Below are positions 1-8,647 of a DNA stretch of 64,000 nucleotides, in pieces; the first letter of the stretch is position 1, and each line of letters begins with the position of its first letter. The notes beneath the pieces were generated by a model. It had not been told where the DNA came from. It saw nothing but the letters and a program-made list of their open reading frames with translations, and did no database searches. The translations under genes were made by a program, and so were the position numbers. The stretch comes from Tetranychus cinnabarinus (Eukaryota; Arthropoda; Arachnida; Trombidiformes; Tetranychidae). The DNA lies in contig WHVY01000002.1 of the NCBI GenBank assembly GCA_022266195.1, positions 13,469,001 through 13,533,000 of the forward strand, read 5' to 3'.

Positions 1-107
1 TTTGCAGCAAAAGATGGTGTTATTGAACTGCTGTACGAATTTTGTTTTTCTATTCATTACAAAACATATTGTTTATGGTTTTTTTCTTATTCATTTAAAT
101 CATAGTA

Positions 108-473
108 ATGAATACGAAATTTTGTCCACATTTTGAATGGAAACCATGTTTGAGATGTTCAATACGAACGTATTTCTATGGAATGCCATTCGCTTATAAT
201 CATTTTTGTAAAAGGTGTTATATTATTCCTGAAGCGAGCAGATGTAGTACATGTTCACCGATGTACTTCATCCAACGGGGTGATAATGTTGCAGGACATT
301 ACATACCTGGAACCAGAGAGGAAAAGAAACCTTCGTTGACTAGTTTCATGTTAGAGTGCTTGAGAGGAACAAGAGAGGATGAACCACAAAACCGATACAA
401 GCGGGAGAGAGCAAAGCGAATGTGTGTAGTCTCCTATACCCGGATTGATCAATCTGTTTTCTCACCTGATTAA
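108..473 (+). CDS. Cys-rich putative zinc-binding protein of Polinton 1
   Basis: A 121-residue protein of unknown function. Three CxxC-type pairs (C14/C17, C34/C37, C46/C49) plus C6 and His residues in the first 50 residues suggest one or two structural zinc sites. The C-terminal half is charged (KRERAKR near residue 100). It lies at the tail end of the element, opposite in direction to the capsid block and 8 bases before the next rightward gene. I do not recognise the family. Zinc binding is inferred from cysteine spacing only. An early or regulatory role would fit its position but is a guess. Confidence 0.55.
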   Translation: MNTKFCPHFEWKPCLRCSIRTYFYGMPFAYNHFCKRCYIIPEASRCSTCSPMYFIQRGDNVAGHYIPGTREEKKPSLTSFMLECLRGTREDEPQNRYKRERAKRMCVVSYTRIDQSVFSPD

Positions 474-481
474 CAGATACA

Positions 482-1187
482 ATGGGATACAACTTACGAT
501 CTCGTAAAGTCCGAGCTCATGTAAAAAGAGAGCACACAAACCCAACCCACAAACCTGGATTCAAACATTTCAAACAAGAACTTCGTATAAGTGAAATGAA
601 GCGAGCAGAATTAGAAATAGAAATTGAAAATTTTAAAAGGAATTGTCTAGATTTTAGTATACGATATCGAACCTACTACGCAGCATATCTTCGTCAAAAA
701 AACGAACTAAACCATTTACGTAATGAAAGAATCTCTCTTTTGTCAAAGATTCGTTTTCTGGAAAATCATAAAAATGAAGAGAAGAGCCACATCGCAGTTG
801 TCAACATTGGTCAAAAAGCGCCAGATAAAAGCTATCAAACAGCAGATAAAAGATCAAAGTACCCAGACGGACCTGCCTCCAATACAAATACCAGCGAACA
901 ACGATAGAATGGCCCTTGCTTTGGAGGTCGTATCGCGCGAAGTTGGTTGTAATTATAACCAGGTTAGAGAATGCAAGGTGAAAATGAAGACACTAGCTTA
1001 TGAGGTTATCCGCTTGAGAAAGGAAAGACAGATATTGACTGATAGATTCAGAGAGATGGCAGATAAATATTACAACCTGCAGCAAGCAATCAACGATGTT
1101 GATTTATTAGGCTTGCAAAATTACATTAGAATATTAGAGGCAAAAGTTCAAGATACTCTTATACATGAAAACGCAAAATATAAATAA
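482..1187 (+). CDS. Coiled-coil protein of Polinton 1, split by a frameshift
   Basis: Two overlapping reading frames (482-907 and 723-1187) look like halves of one gene, with a change of frame between about 760 and 840. The first half starts MGYNLRSRKVRAH and is rich in Lys, Arg and Glu with heptad-like Leu/Ile spacing. The second continues with another long charged helical stretch (LRKERQILTDRFREMADKY). Both halves predict coiled coil, so an oligomerising or scaffold protein is likely. The second frame is +1 relative to the first, equal to one inserted or two lost bases. It ends 12 bases before the end of the convergent protease gene. Function unknown. The alternative is two separate short genes. 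Confidence 0.5.
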
Positions 1188-1199
1188 TTGTATTTTTAT

Positions 1200-1610
1200 T
1201 TAAATTCTTTCTAATTTATAATCATTAGTATTTGCACAATCTTTGAATTTATTGAAAAAATCCATGTAATCAGGACATTTTTTTAAAAATTTTATACAAT
1301 AAAGTCCACATTTTGTACTCAAATCGCCTTGTAATTTATATTTTGAATAACTCCAATCGTTCGAGTTTCTTTCTATGAATGTTTCGATAGCTTCAGGAGG
1401 TTGTCTACCATATGAATCAAAATAAATTGCTCCTTTATTTCTATCGAAGAAAACAGCAACCCAATGACTTCCTTCCTTCCATGATTCATCAAGATTAATC
1501 ACTACTTTTGCTGGTTTTATTATCATATATTGCGGTAAATGATTGATTGAAAAGCATCCTAAAAAGTTAGGATCATTTGATAATGCAGACACAATTTCAA
1601 TAGAATTCAT
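1200..1610 (-). CDS. PRO: Adenain-like cysteine protease (virion maturation protease)
   Basis: A 136-residue protein with the signature of the adenovirus-type (C5) protease found in Polintons. The catalytic His lies in GSHWVAVFF, an acidic residue in the strand IYFDSYGRQPP, the oxyanion Gln in KLQGDLS, and the nucleophilic Cys in TKCGLYCIKFL. Homologues cleave capsid precursors during particle maturation. The ATG at 1610 is preferred; an in-frame TTG lies three codons upstream. It starts 2 nt after the major capsid gene stop, so it is probably expressed from the same transcript. The Polinton 2 orthologue at 63,082 keeps the same motifs. All catalytic residues are present, so this gene appears intact. 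Confidence 0.88.
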   Translation of the reverse strand: MNSIEIVSALSNDPNFLGCFSINHLPQYMIIKPAKVVINLDESWKEGSHWVAVFFDRNKGAIYFDSYGRQPPEAIETFIERNSNDWSYSKYKLQGDLSTKCGLYCIKFLKKCPDYMDFFNKFKDCANTNDYKLERI

Positions 1611-1612
1611 TT

Positions 1613-2850
1613 TTACCAATCGATATTAACGTTACGATATTTATCAATTTGTATCATATTATCATATTGTGCGAAAATAATTAAGTGAATTGGTTCAGTT
1701 ATAGCTTCTTTGAACCTTATTTCAAGCTTTATATTACCTCTTTTGATTAGACTTAGAGTCCCTGATTCTGATCCAAGAGTACTATCAGGTGAATAATCAA
1801 ACGCAAACAAGGTATTATCATTCTTATATTGATCGAATTTAAGTTTTAACATCGGTAATCCATCAAATTGATTTGTGTAGCGATACAAGTTAACAAACTC
1901 GCGCATATACAAATCATTATCGAAATCAGGAGTATAAGCTTGTGAAGGATATTGTATTCCGTTAATCTGAGTTGAAATTGAAGTTATTTTATAATTTTGA
2001 AATTTAAATGGTGAATCGCTTCCATTGAAAGATTTAGAACTAACAAGACCTACAATCATTCTCCTAGGTAAAACACCAGAGAAAACATTCTCGAAATTCG
2101 CTGTTGTAATAGTAGTAGGGATCACGAAACTTTTCACTTCGTTTCTTGTTATAAAATAATTTACTGGAGATTTTTCTAAACCCTCTTGAATTCCAAGACT
2201 AACATCTGGAAACACTTTAACGCGTTTAATATGCACTGCAATATCCAATATTTTAGCTTGAATTGTTTAGTATTCGTTCCAATAATCCCAAAACTATCCG
2301 AATTTCTAGAAATACGTAATAATATTGGGATGTTATTTAATAGAAGATTTCTTTGAGCGCATAGAGGGTTATGTAATTTAAAATATAAATCAAAAGGTTT
2401 TTTTATTCGAGCTTTATTCTTTTCATCGTCGTCCCACATTGCTCCTGAATCAGCTTTATTATTGTGTCTGAATAACATATCTTCTAAATAGGCTTGATAA
2501 TGATAAAGACCTGACGCTTGTGAAACATTAACTGTATTGAGGTAGAGATCAATTTGTTCAAACAATGCACAACTAAAACCACTAACAACATTTATAACAT
2601 CAGTATCTGCAACTGGTTTACTATCTTTATCTTTAATATCCAACTTAACATGAAGCATTGTTTCAGATAGATCTGTAAAATCATCACTAGAAGGTATTTG
2701 TATATCATAAGTTTTTGCGGAATCGAGAGTAGAAGATGGACGGAAAGATACTTCGTAAGATGAATCGATCGCGAGTTGTGTTGGGGGTATTGCGAAAACT
2801 TCTAAATTCGATAAAGTTGCAGGCATTGATTTATGATGTAGGTAATCCAT
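1613..2850 (-). CDS. MCP: Major capsid protein (double jelly-roll, hexon-like), frameshifted
   Basis: The reading frame from 2850 covers the N-terminal half (FALFEQIDLY-like segment, LYHYQAYLEDMLF) and shifts near 2250 into a second frame ending IDKYRNVNIDW. Together they span about 410 residues and are colinear with the Polinton 2 protein at 61,852. Conserved blocks are the NEVKSF strand, the LPRRMIVG strand, YMREF, and the C-terminal SLIKRGNIKLEIRF. This is the family often annotated as F54H12.2-like and assigned as the Polinton major capsid protein. The downstream frame is -1, consistent with loss of one base; no slippery run is present there. The start overlaps the upstream gene stop as TAATG. 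Structural role: capsid shell. This copy cannot make full-length protein without a frame change. Confidence 0.82.
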
Positions 2851-3302
2851 TATGAAAATATATCGTTTATTTTTCTTTTTATGTTTCTAACCTTTTTATG
2901 TTTTCTTTTTTTAGACACAGTTTTTCGTCTTTTAACAACCTTCTTTTTCTTTGCTTTATATAATCTTCCTGAACCGTATTGATCAACAAAATTTGTTAAC
3001 TTATTCAATCCATCTTTTGCGAGATTTTTTGATCCTTCTTTCATTCGACTTCTCAATGAGTCTTTTATATTGCGATCCGCCATAATATCAGAACCAACAG
3101 AAACTCCAGTAGATAACAAATGTTTACCTAAAAATTTCAATACTGGTATACCATATTTACTGAAAAAAGTACCAAATCCGTAACCTGTTTGATATGGGTT
3201 ACCTCTAAAGATTTTTATATCAGACAATCCTCTCCCTGCTTGATTTATATAATAACTTCTCAAATCACAATCATTTGGACAAAATTTACGTTTTAAATTC
3301 AT
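2850..3302 (-). CDS. Basic virion core / pX-like protein
   Basis: A 150-residue protein. The N-terminus has a short Cys-containing lead (KFCPNDCDLRSYY), then a Gly-rich segment (GRGLSDIKIFRGNPYQTGYG), a hydrophobic stretch (YGIPVLKFLGKHLL) and a strongly basic tail from about residue 115 rich in KKK/RRK. The Polinton 2 protein at 61,379 has the same plan. Such proteins sit next to the capsid gene in Polintons and adintoviruses and resemble adenovirus core or membrane-active minor proteins. DNA condensation by the basic tail is an inference. A TATATAAAG box lies 43 nt upstream of the ATG. The stop overlaps the capsid gene start (TAATG). Confidence 0.7.
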   Translation of the reverse strand: MNLKRKFCPNDCDLRSYYINQAGRGLSDIKIFRGNPYQTGYGFGTFFSKYGIPVLKFLGKHLLSTGVSVGSDIMADRNIKDSLRSRMKEGSKNLAKDGLNKLTNFVDQYGSGRLYKAKKKKVVKRRKTVSKKRKHKKVRNIKRKINDIFS

Positions 3303-3344
3303 TTTTTTATTTTTTATAATTTAGTATTTGAAAATACTATTTTA

Positions 3345-3353
3345 CTTTATATA
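3345..3353 (-). promoter_or_regulatory. TATATAAAG box upstream of core-like gene
   Basis: On the minus strand the 9-mer TATATAAAG stands 43 nt before the ATG at 3302. The same 9-mer or a close variant stands before genes in both Polintons. It is read as the element's own core promoter. Confidence 0.65.
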
Positions 3354-3369
3354 AGTTCTCTACATATTA

Positions 3370-4218
3370 TTATCTTACTCTGCGTAAATGTAGTTTGAGG
3401 TATGTTCTTCCGTTTTTGAAAATCACAGGATTACCCGTTTCATCAGTGAGAATGATAGAAATCGTTTCGATTCTGTTGTATTTTACTTTAAAATAATAAG
3501 TATTAGGAAATAAATGAGATGATATTGTAGAATCCACACCACTGTTCAAAGGTATAGTTCTTAGCGAATTAGCCATTGTATCACCAACATTATGTTCATC
3601 TATAACATCACAATAGATGAAAAGTAAATTGCTAGTTGAATTCATATCAGGTTTATATTTCGCAGATATACTAGGATTTTTGCTTCGTAGAACTGCTTCA
3701 TTGTACTCAATATGTACAAATCCAAGCATATTCAAAAAATTTGGATCATCGAATAAGGGTGCGAAATATGAATATTCGTTCTGTTCATTGTCATTATACC
3801 AAATTTTTCCCATATTCAAACATACTTTATCCTCAATAATAATAAAACTAGGTGGTTTGAATCCCGCTCTTCTTCCTTCTGTTATTCCTATATCTTCTAA
3901 TGTAATTTGATTGAAAACATCATTTATATTGTTTAAAAGAGTTTCAATTTTCATTCCAATCCTGTAATCAAGAGTCGTTTTAGTATTATTGAGCTTTAAC
4001 AAACCATCTGAGTACATAACATATGAAACACTTTTTTTCTTATGATGAATTTTATTTGAATGAAAAAGTTCAATGAGTCCGATTTCCCATTCACCTTCCA
4101 ATTCAATTGGAATAGATAATTTATTTGTGAAAGATGACAATGTATTCAATGGATATAATTCCATTGAAGCATTAGACACTAAATCAATATATATATCTCT
4201 ATTTATCATCTCGATCAT
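3370..4218 (-). CDS. Penton-like minor capsid protein (copy B)
   Basis: About 282 residues; the ATG at 4218 or the one at 4209 (MINRDIYIDL) is the likely start. The N-terminal motif SNAS...YPLNTLSSFTNKL...L.GEWEIGLIEL matches the Polinton/adintovirus minor capsid (penton) family, also seen at 60,212. The C-terminus (TISIILTDETGNPVIFKNGRTYLKLHLRRVR) also matches the Polinton 2 protein (FANIGRVFVSLDFRKK). It overlaps the stop of the upstream penton-like gene by 11-20 nt. Pentons form the capsid vertices. The gene appears intact. Confidence 0.75.
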   Translation of the reverse strand: MIEMINRDIYIDLVSNASMELYPLNTLSSFTNKLSIPIELEGEWEIGLIELFHSNKIHHKKKSVSYVMYSDGLLKLNNTKTTLDYRIGMKIETLLNNINDVFNQITLEDIGITEGRRAGFKPPSFIIIEDKVCLNMGKIWYNDNEQNEYSYFAPLFDDPNFLNMLGFVHIEYNEAVLRSKNPSISAKYKPDMNSTSNLLFIYCDVIDEHNVGDTMANSLRTIPLNSGVDSTISSHLFPNTYYFKVKYNRIETISIILTDETGNPVIFKNGRTYLKLHLRRVR

Positions 4219-5001
4219 ATGATGAGGCAGGGATGTTTTCTTGATTTTTATTTTTAGCTTTCTCAAGTTCTTTATATACTTTTCTGAAAACAAGCGAAAC
4301 TAATAAATCTCCTTTATCAAACTCTAAAACTTCATTAAAAGCATTTCTTATATCGAATGATATTTTTTTTACTGTATCTTCTCGTACTTTGATATAATGT
4401 AAGCTGTCATATTGTATAAAATTTTTTTCTCTAGGCAAGATTGCTAATGGTCCTTTAGCAATAGATGAATGTAATAAGAAAGCGTTCACTGTTTTGTTTT
4501 GTAACAATTTAGTAGAAAGCACACTTTTCGATGACAGAGTATTTTGTAACCAAAAATTTAATGTAGGGATATCAAATCCTAATTTTTCCATCATGGGATT
4601 ATCATCATCGAAGATAGGTCGAGAAAGTGCACCTCTAACTTCTCCTGGAGTCCAATTCAGTGAGAAATTAGTAAATCCATTTTCTTCACCAAAAACTGGT
4701 AAATAGTGTGTTCCAAAATATGGTAGCAATTTAACGATTAATGCTGCATTCATGTTTTTGAGCGTAGTAACAGGCTCTTCATCCAACTGAAAATTTACTC
4801 GATGTAATTTTTCAGAATCACTATATTTTAATTTGATATAACTTTCTCTTTTTTATAAATAGTTGGGTATGATACAGATGAAACCGCAACTTGCCATTCA
4901 CCTTCAAAATTAAGGTTATTTGATATATATTCACAAAATTTATCTTTCCAATTAGTCACACAGATATGTGTGAAGTTATCCGATTTCAATGTATTTATCA
5001 T
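4199..5001 (-). CDS. Second penton-like protein (copy A), frameshifted
   Basis: A paralogue of the penton at 3370. The N-terminal piece from the ATG at 5001 has LNFEGEWQVAVSSVSYP, the counterpart of the EGEWEIGL motif. The frame then shifts by -1 at about 4830-4850, and the C-terminal piece runs to 4199 with FNEVLEFDKGDLLVSLVFRKV, matching the family's C-terminus. The middle is diverged from copy B. The start lies inside the end of the integrase gene (26-nt overlap). Polinton 2 has one penton gene at this place, so this is a lineage-specific duplication or a second capsid-associated jelly-roll protein. The frameshift sits close to a six-A run. Confidence 0.6.
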
Positions 5002-6034
5002 ATTTAGCTGGAAATCCAATAAAATGTATTTTTAATCTTTTTTTACCTTTTTTGTCTACATACTCAGTTACCCTGGCTTTATATAGATCAGGTTTAGGTA
5101 CTGCTTGAAGCTCTTCAGGATAAAAAAGAGATGTTATAGGTTCATCATCCAAGTCAACTAACCTATAAATATATTTATGAGGTGTTTTTTTTCTCGAATA
5201 GATTTTGAAAATTTCTTCAGTAAAATTTTCAGTTGCACCTTTCTCAAAAATTCCTTTTTTCCTACTGATCCTTACATACTTTTCTTTATCTAATTTATCT
5301 TTAACATTGAGTTTCCCAACTTTTCTTAAATTTTTAATAACTACTGGAACATTTTCATCATTTACATCAGAGGGGGACATTTTAATACTTCTATGATAAG
5401 AATGATTATAACTCGAAACTATGGAAGAAAGAGCATCGATATAACGCTTACTCCTCGTGTGATATAAATAACGGTAGATTCTAGTCCTTAAAGTTCTGTT
5501 AAAGCGTTCAGCTATTGCACATTTTATAGTATCGTCAGTTGTAGTGAAAAAATTGATATTATGTTTCTCCATAGTATTTTTGAACGTTTTATTGACGAAT
5601 TCTCTACCTTGATCCGTCTGTAATTTTTTTGGCACTCTTCCTAGATCAAAGATAGATTCAAAAGCTCTAGACAAGGTGTCACCAGATTTGTCTTTAAGAG
5701 GTAGAACCCACGCAAATCTACTGAGAACATCAACTACTACTAGTAAATAGCGATAGTTATCATTTTCTTTAGAGAACCATGTCATGTCTAACAGATCTGC
5801 CTGCCATTGATGATCAATTGCATACGCTAGTATCGATAGTCTTGGAAAATTCTTTCTTGCTTGTCTGAAAAGAGTATAAGTATCTTGTGCTTTCAACCAA
5901 TTAACAACTTCATTCTGCTTCAAATCAGGGATGACTTTTTTAGCTTCTGCAGTGAGTCTTTGAACTCCACCGAACGATCCTGGATCACTTGGGTCATAAT
6001 AAATATCACTTAAAATTTTTTCAAACTGCTCCAT
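4976..6034 (-). CDS. INT: Polinton retroviral-like integrase
   Basis: A 352-residue integrase. The catalytic triad is D80 (QADLLDM), D141 (QTDQGREF) and E176 (AIAERFNR), with 34 residues between the second Asp and Glu. The N-terminal 60 residues carry the Polinton-typical DPSDPGSFGG...L....WL..QDTYTLF segment. The C-terminus (KARVTEYVDKKGKKRLKIHF.GFPAKYDKYIEI) looks like a chromo-like barrel whose aromatic cage is altered compared with the classical chromodomain in Polinton 2. It inserts the element into host DNA by strand transfer. Its start overlaps the preceding gene by 25 nt and its end overlaps the penton copy A start. Reading frame intact. Confidence 0.92.
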   Translation of the reverse strand: MEQFEKILSDIYYDPSDPGSFGGVQRLTAEAKKVIPDLKQNEVVNWLKAQDTYTLFRQARKNFPRLSILAYAIDHQWQADLLDMTWFSKENDNYRYLLVVVDVLSRFAWVLPLKDKSGDTLSRAFESIFDLGRVPKKLQTDQGREFVNKTFKNTMEKHNINFFTTTDDTIKCAIAERFNRTLRTRIYRYLYHTRSKRYIDALSSIVSSYNHSYHRSIKMSPSDVNDENVPVVIKNLRKVGKLNVKDKLDKEKYVRISRKKGIFEKGATENFTEEIFKIYSRKKTPHKYIYRLVDLDDEPITSLFYPEELQAVPKPDLYKARVTEYVDKKGKKRLKIHFIGFPAKYDKYIEIG

Positions 6035-6636
6035 AATTTTAACCTTCCACCTCCTTGTAACTTTTTAAGATCTTCTTGTACCTCTTCATTCTTTATATCG
6101 ATTTTTTGAACTTTTTCTGGTTTACTTTGTAAATATTTCAAGACAACATTATAACCCAAAGGTTTTCTAGCCTTTTTTATTCTAGGTGTTTGCATATATG
6201 TTTTAATATCTTTTATGTTACTAGATGGGATAACCTCACCTGCAGAGTTTTCTATCTCTCCTTTTGAGTTTATTATTGAACTGAACTCAGAGCTAGGCAT
6301 AGGTGTTGAGCTTAATTCAGAACTTGTCATAGGTGTCGATGAAAACGTTGGTGTGAATTTTGTTGATTCTTCTTTCATAGTTTGTGAATTGATTGACAAT
6401 CCACCCTCAGTTTTATCTTCTTTATTAGAAACACTTGATTGGTTTAGCTGAGGATCGATAGATCTATTTTTTTTCTGCTTGCGTATTCTATTATCGATAA
6501 CCTTATTTATTAAATCCTGTTTCGAATGGTTATGTAAACTCTGGTCTAAAGCTTTAGATAAATCATCTCTTTTCAAACTTTTAAGCAAAGAATATTCGTC
6601 AAGAGTTATCAATACCATTTTCGTTAGATGATTCAT
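6010..6636 (-). CDS. Conserved Polinton protein of unknown function (MV.I..EY.LLK family)
   Basis: A 208-residue protein. The start MNHLTKMVLITLDEYSLLK is shared with the Polinton 2 protein at 58,850 (MNVINKMVVIPEKEYILLK), which sits at the same place before integrase. The middle is low-complexity Ser/Thr/Pro with near-repeats (SSTPMTSSEL, SSTPMPSSEF) and is probably disordered. The C-terminal third is basic. The ATG overlaps the stop of the preceding gene as ATGA, and the 3' end overlaps the integrase start. Function not known. Confidence 0.6.
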   Translation of the reverse strand: MNHLTKMVLITLDEYSLLKSLKRDDLSKALDQSLHNHSKQDLINKVIDNRIRKQKKNRSIDPQLNQSSVSNKEDKTEGGLSINSQTMKEESTKFTPTFSSTPMTSSELSSTPMPSSEFSSIINSKGEIENSAGEVIPSSNIKDIKTYMQTPRIKKARKPLGYNVVLKYLQSKPEKVQKIDIKNEEVQEDLKKLQGGGRLKLWSSLKKF

Positions 6637-6972
6637 TTCGATTTTTGTAAAAACAAAGAGGCTAAAAATGTTAAGGCGGGCACTAGAATTGTACTCAAAG
6701 CGCCTCCTTGTTGAATGATAAGTTTCTTACGTGTTGCGAGAGATATTTTTTTTGGGATAGTTTACGCAATAGATCTTTATGTTTTTTTAGCTTATTTAAA
6801 TTTGATGAACTGAGAGGGATAACACCATTAATAATATTACGACAGATTTCACAGATAGCATAAAAAACTCTGTTTGAACATTGGTTAATTATTTTCAATT
6901 TTTATTATTATTTACACTTTTCTTAATGATTTCAAGCTCAGGAAGGCATTCTAATACACCTTTTAATGTCAT
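6633..6972 (-). pseudogene. Hydrophobic-tail virion protein, broken by two frameshifts
   Basis: Compared with the intact Polinton 2 gene at 58,506, three frame segments are recognisable. From the ATG at 6972 comes an N-terminal helix beginning MTLKGVLECLP. After a shift near 6898 comes the central NRVFYAICEICRNIINGVIPL block. After a second shift near 6740 comes the QQGGALSTILVPALTFL tail. Both shifts are -1. The QxGGxL...L.PaL.fL tail is hydrophobic and typical of a small conserved Polinton protein, possibly membrane-active; that role is inferred. The TGA overlaps the next ATG (ATGA), as in Polinton 2. A TATATAAAG box lies 31 nt upstream. Confidence 0.6.
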
Positions 6973-7002
6973 TTTTTATAAATAAATAATACAATTAAAT
7001 GA

Positions 7003-7011
7003 CTTTATATA
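7003..7011 (-). promoter_or_regulatory. TATATAAAG box upstream of the hydrophobic-tail gene
   Basis: The minus-strand 9-mer TATATAAAG lies 31 nt before the ATG at 6972 and overlaps the 3' end of the ATPase gene. The orthologous gene in Polinton 2 has the identical box 27 nt before its ATG. Confidence 0.65.
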
Positions 7012-7634
7012 GAGTAAACATATATTGGAGTTGACCATATATTTGTAAGCAACCTTATTTCATCAGGTGTGTCTGGCTTCAAGTCTATCAATAGATAAGA
7101 ATACGGCTCTTTAGTAGCGTCTATAAAAATATTTTGAAATTTTTTAATAGCATCAGGATACATTTGTCTAGCAATATGCATGGATAAACTTTTATCTCTT
7201 GGATTCTTGAAAAGTACCAAGTAATGCGAATTCAAAGTTATATTTCGCATCTCACGTGTTTTATTAAAAAAATTTTGTACCAATAAAATTACTGATAAAT
7301 TCCTGTGATGACTACCTTTTGTAAAAAGATCAGCTATGATATTACTGCTTGTTGCTTCATCCATCAGATCATCAATTATTATCCAAGTTGGAACATTCCC
7401 ATTTTGAATTTTTTTGAGATGATCAATAGGTAACCCTTGGATGAAATTTACTGAAGGTAATTCAGAAAACATTGCTTGATATTCACCATAAAAATAATAG
7501 ATTTGTTCTGGGGGAGGGTATGAAGATGATTTTGATGTTGCTATTAGTTTTTTGATCCACATAGTTTTTCCAGATCCAGTTGGTCCGGATAAAACCATTG
7601 TGAAAGGATGCTTTAAGTAAACTTTATAAATCAT
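7005..7634 (-). CDS. ATP: DNA-packaging ATPase (FtsK/HerA, A32-like)
   Basis: A 209-residue P-loop ATPase. Walker A is SGPTGSGKTMW at about residues 16-26 and Walker B is TWIIIDDLMDEA. The downstream block FTKGSHHRNLSVILLVQNFF carries the sensor-like Gln/Asn typical of Polinton and virophage packaging ATPases. It drives translocation of the genome into the capsid. The start MIYKVYLKHPFTM is colinear with the Polinton 2 protein at 57,833 (MSISVHLKHPFTM). A TATATAAAG box is 50 nt upstream. The gene is intact. Confidence 0.9.
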   Translation of the reverse strand: MIYKVYLKHPFTMVLSGPTGSGKTMWIKKLIATSKSSSYPPPEQIYYFYGEYQAMFSELPSVNFIQGLPIDHLKKIQNGNVPTWIIIDDLMDEATSSNIIADLFTKGSHHRNLSVILLVQNFFNKTREMRNITLNSHYLVLFKNPRDKSLSMHIARQMYPDAIKKFQNIFIDATKEPYSYLLIDLKPDTPDEIRLLTNIWSTPIYVYSI

Positions 7635-7683
7635 TACATATGTTTTGTAGTTAAAATATTTATTGAACGATTATATAGCTTTT

Positions 7684-7692
7684 CTTTATATA
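7684..7692 (-). promoter_or_regulatory. TATATAAAG box upstream of packaging ATPase
   Basis: The minus-strand 9-mer TATATAAAG is 50 nt before the ATPase ATG at 7634. A second TATA-like stretch follows nearer the ATG. The Polinton 2 ATPase has TATATAAAA at a similar distance (33 nt). Confidence 0.6.
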
Positions 7693-7755
7693 GAAGTCTT
7701 CTTAGTCAGTAAGCGTATATGTACTCATGCGTACAATAATAATTGAATACCTTCT

Positions 7756-8241
7756 TCAATCAACCCGTTTTCTTTTTTCTAATTGTACCCAAGTATTACC
7801 TTGGGTATCAATCGCTGAGGCAGTAACGACACTGGTTGCTGGTTTCTCAACTGCTTTTTTCATGATATCGATCACCTCTTTATGTAGGGTTATAACCATT
7901 GTAGTTAAATTCATAATCATCTTAGCCATGATGTTGGTTTTAGTGTGTTGTTCCACAACCCCTAGCAGAATATCATCACAACGTTCTTCAACCGTATCTG
8001 CAATCCTGTAACATGTTGCCCCAATGTCCTGCAACATTGCTCCGACTCGAATCCCATCCAGGCTAATATTTGAGATAAGAGATTGTCGATCTGGAGTTTT
8101 ACCATTCCGACAATCATCACAACACTCAAAATATAGTTGTGAAGTATCAGGGACAGATGTTGCAGCATGCTTTTTAATAAAACAAACTTTTTCATCGTTG
8201 ATGATATCATCTATATCATTTTCTGATGTTGAATCGTTCAT
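7756..8241 (-). CDS. Uncharacterised Polinton 1 protein
   Basis: A 161-residue protein of unknown function; the ATG at 8241 is used rather than the GTG upstream. The N-terminus is acidic and Ser-rich (SENDIDDIINDE), followed by a CCDDC cysteine cluster, then a long predicted helix (residues about 75-140) with Met/Ile-rich heptads, and a basic end (EKRKRVD) that could be a nuclear localisation signal. It lies between the TBP-like gene cluster and the ATPase. A TATAAAAAG sequence at 8313-8321 (minus strand) is 72 nt upstream. Polinton 2 has an unrelated small membrane protein at this place. Confidence 0.5.
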   Translation of the reverse strand: MNDSTSENDIDDIINDEKVCFIKKHAATSVPDTSQLYFECCDDCRNGKTPDRQSLISNISLDGIRVGAMLQDIGATCYRIADTVEERCDDILLGVVEQHTKTNIMAKMIMNLTTMVITLHKEVIDIMKKAVEKPATSVVTASAIDTQGNTWVQLEKRKRVD

Positions 8242-8410
8242 AATTGTATTCACTTGATACTTTAGTCACGAAGATCAAAAACTTAATGATGGTTAACATC
8301 CAACTTACTGATCTTTTTATACTTGATCATATTCATTTAATGACCTCCCTTCCAAGGTTAGTTAGAGGTCAAAGATTGCAATAACCTTTGGAAACCTTGA
8401 CCGTTGCACC

Positions 8411-8647
8411 CTAAGCATTAATATTAGAAAGAATTAGTTTAACTTTAGAGAAAGATGGATCTTTTCTGTATTCATGGATATATTGGATTTGAAATGCTGT
8501 AAAATTCTCAAGATGTATTATTATTTTCTTAGATTTCTTTTCATTTTTTAGTACATTGGCAAATATTTCATCAATTTCTTTGAATTTGTCTTTCTCTTCA
8601 CACAGGAAGACGTACTCACTTTTCTCATTTCTCTTAAAAAATTTCAT
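8411..8647 (-). CDS. Small protein coupled to the TBP-like gene
   Basis: A 78-residue, Lys/Glu-rich, mixed alpha/beta protein (MKFFKRNEKSEYVFLCEEKD...) with no recognised family. Its ATG overlaps the stop region of the TBP-like gene (ATGA-type overlap at 8644-8647), so it is probably translated from the same message. Its length and position suggest a partner or accessory of the TBP-like factor; that is inference from adjacency only. Confidence 0.45.
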   Translation of the reverse strand: MKFFKRNEKSEYVFLCEEKDKFKEIDEIFANVLKNEKKSKKIIIHLENFTAFQIQYIHEYRKDPSFSKVKLILSNINA

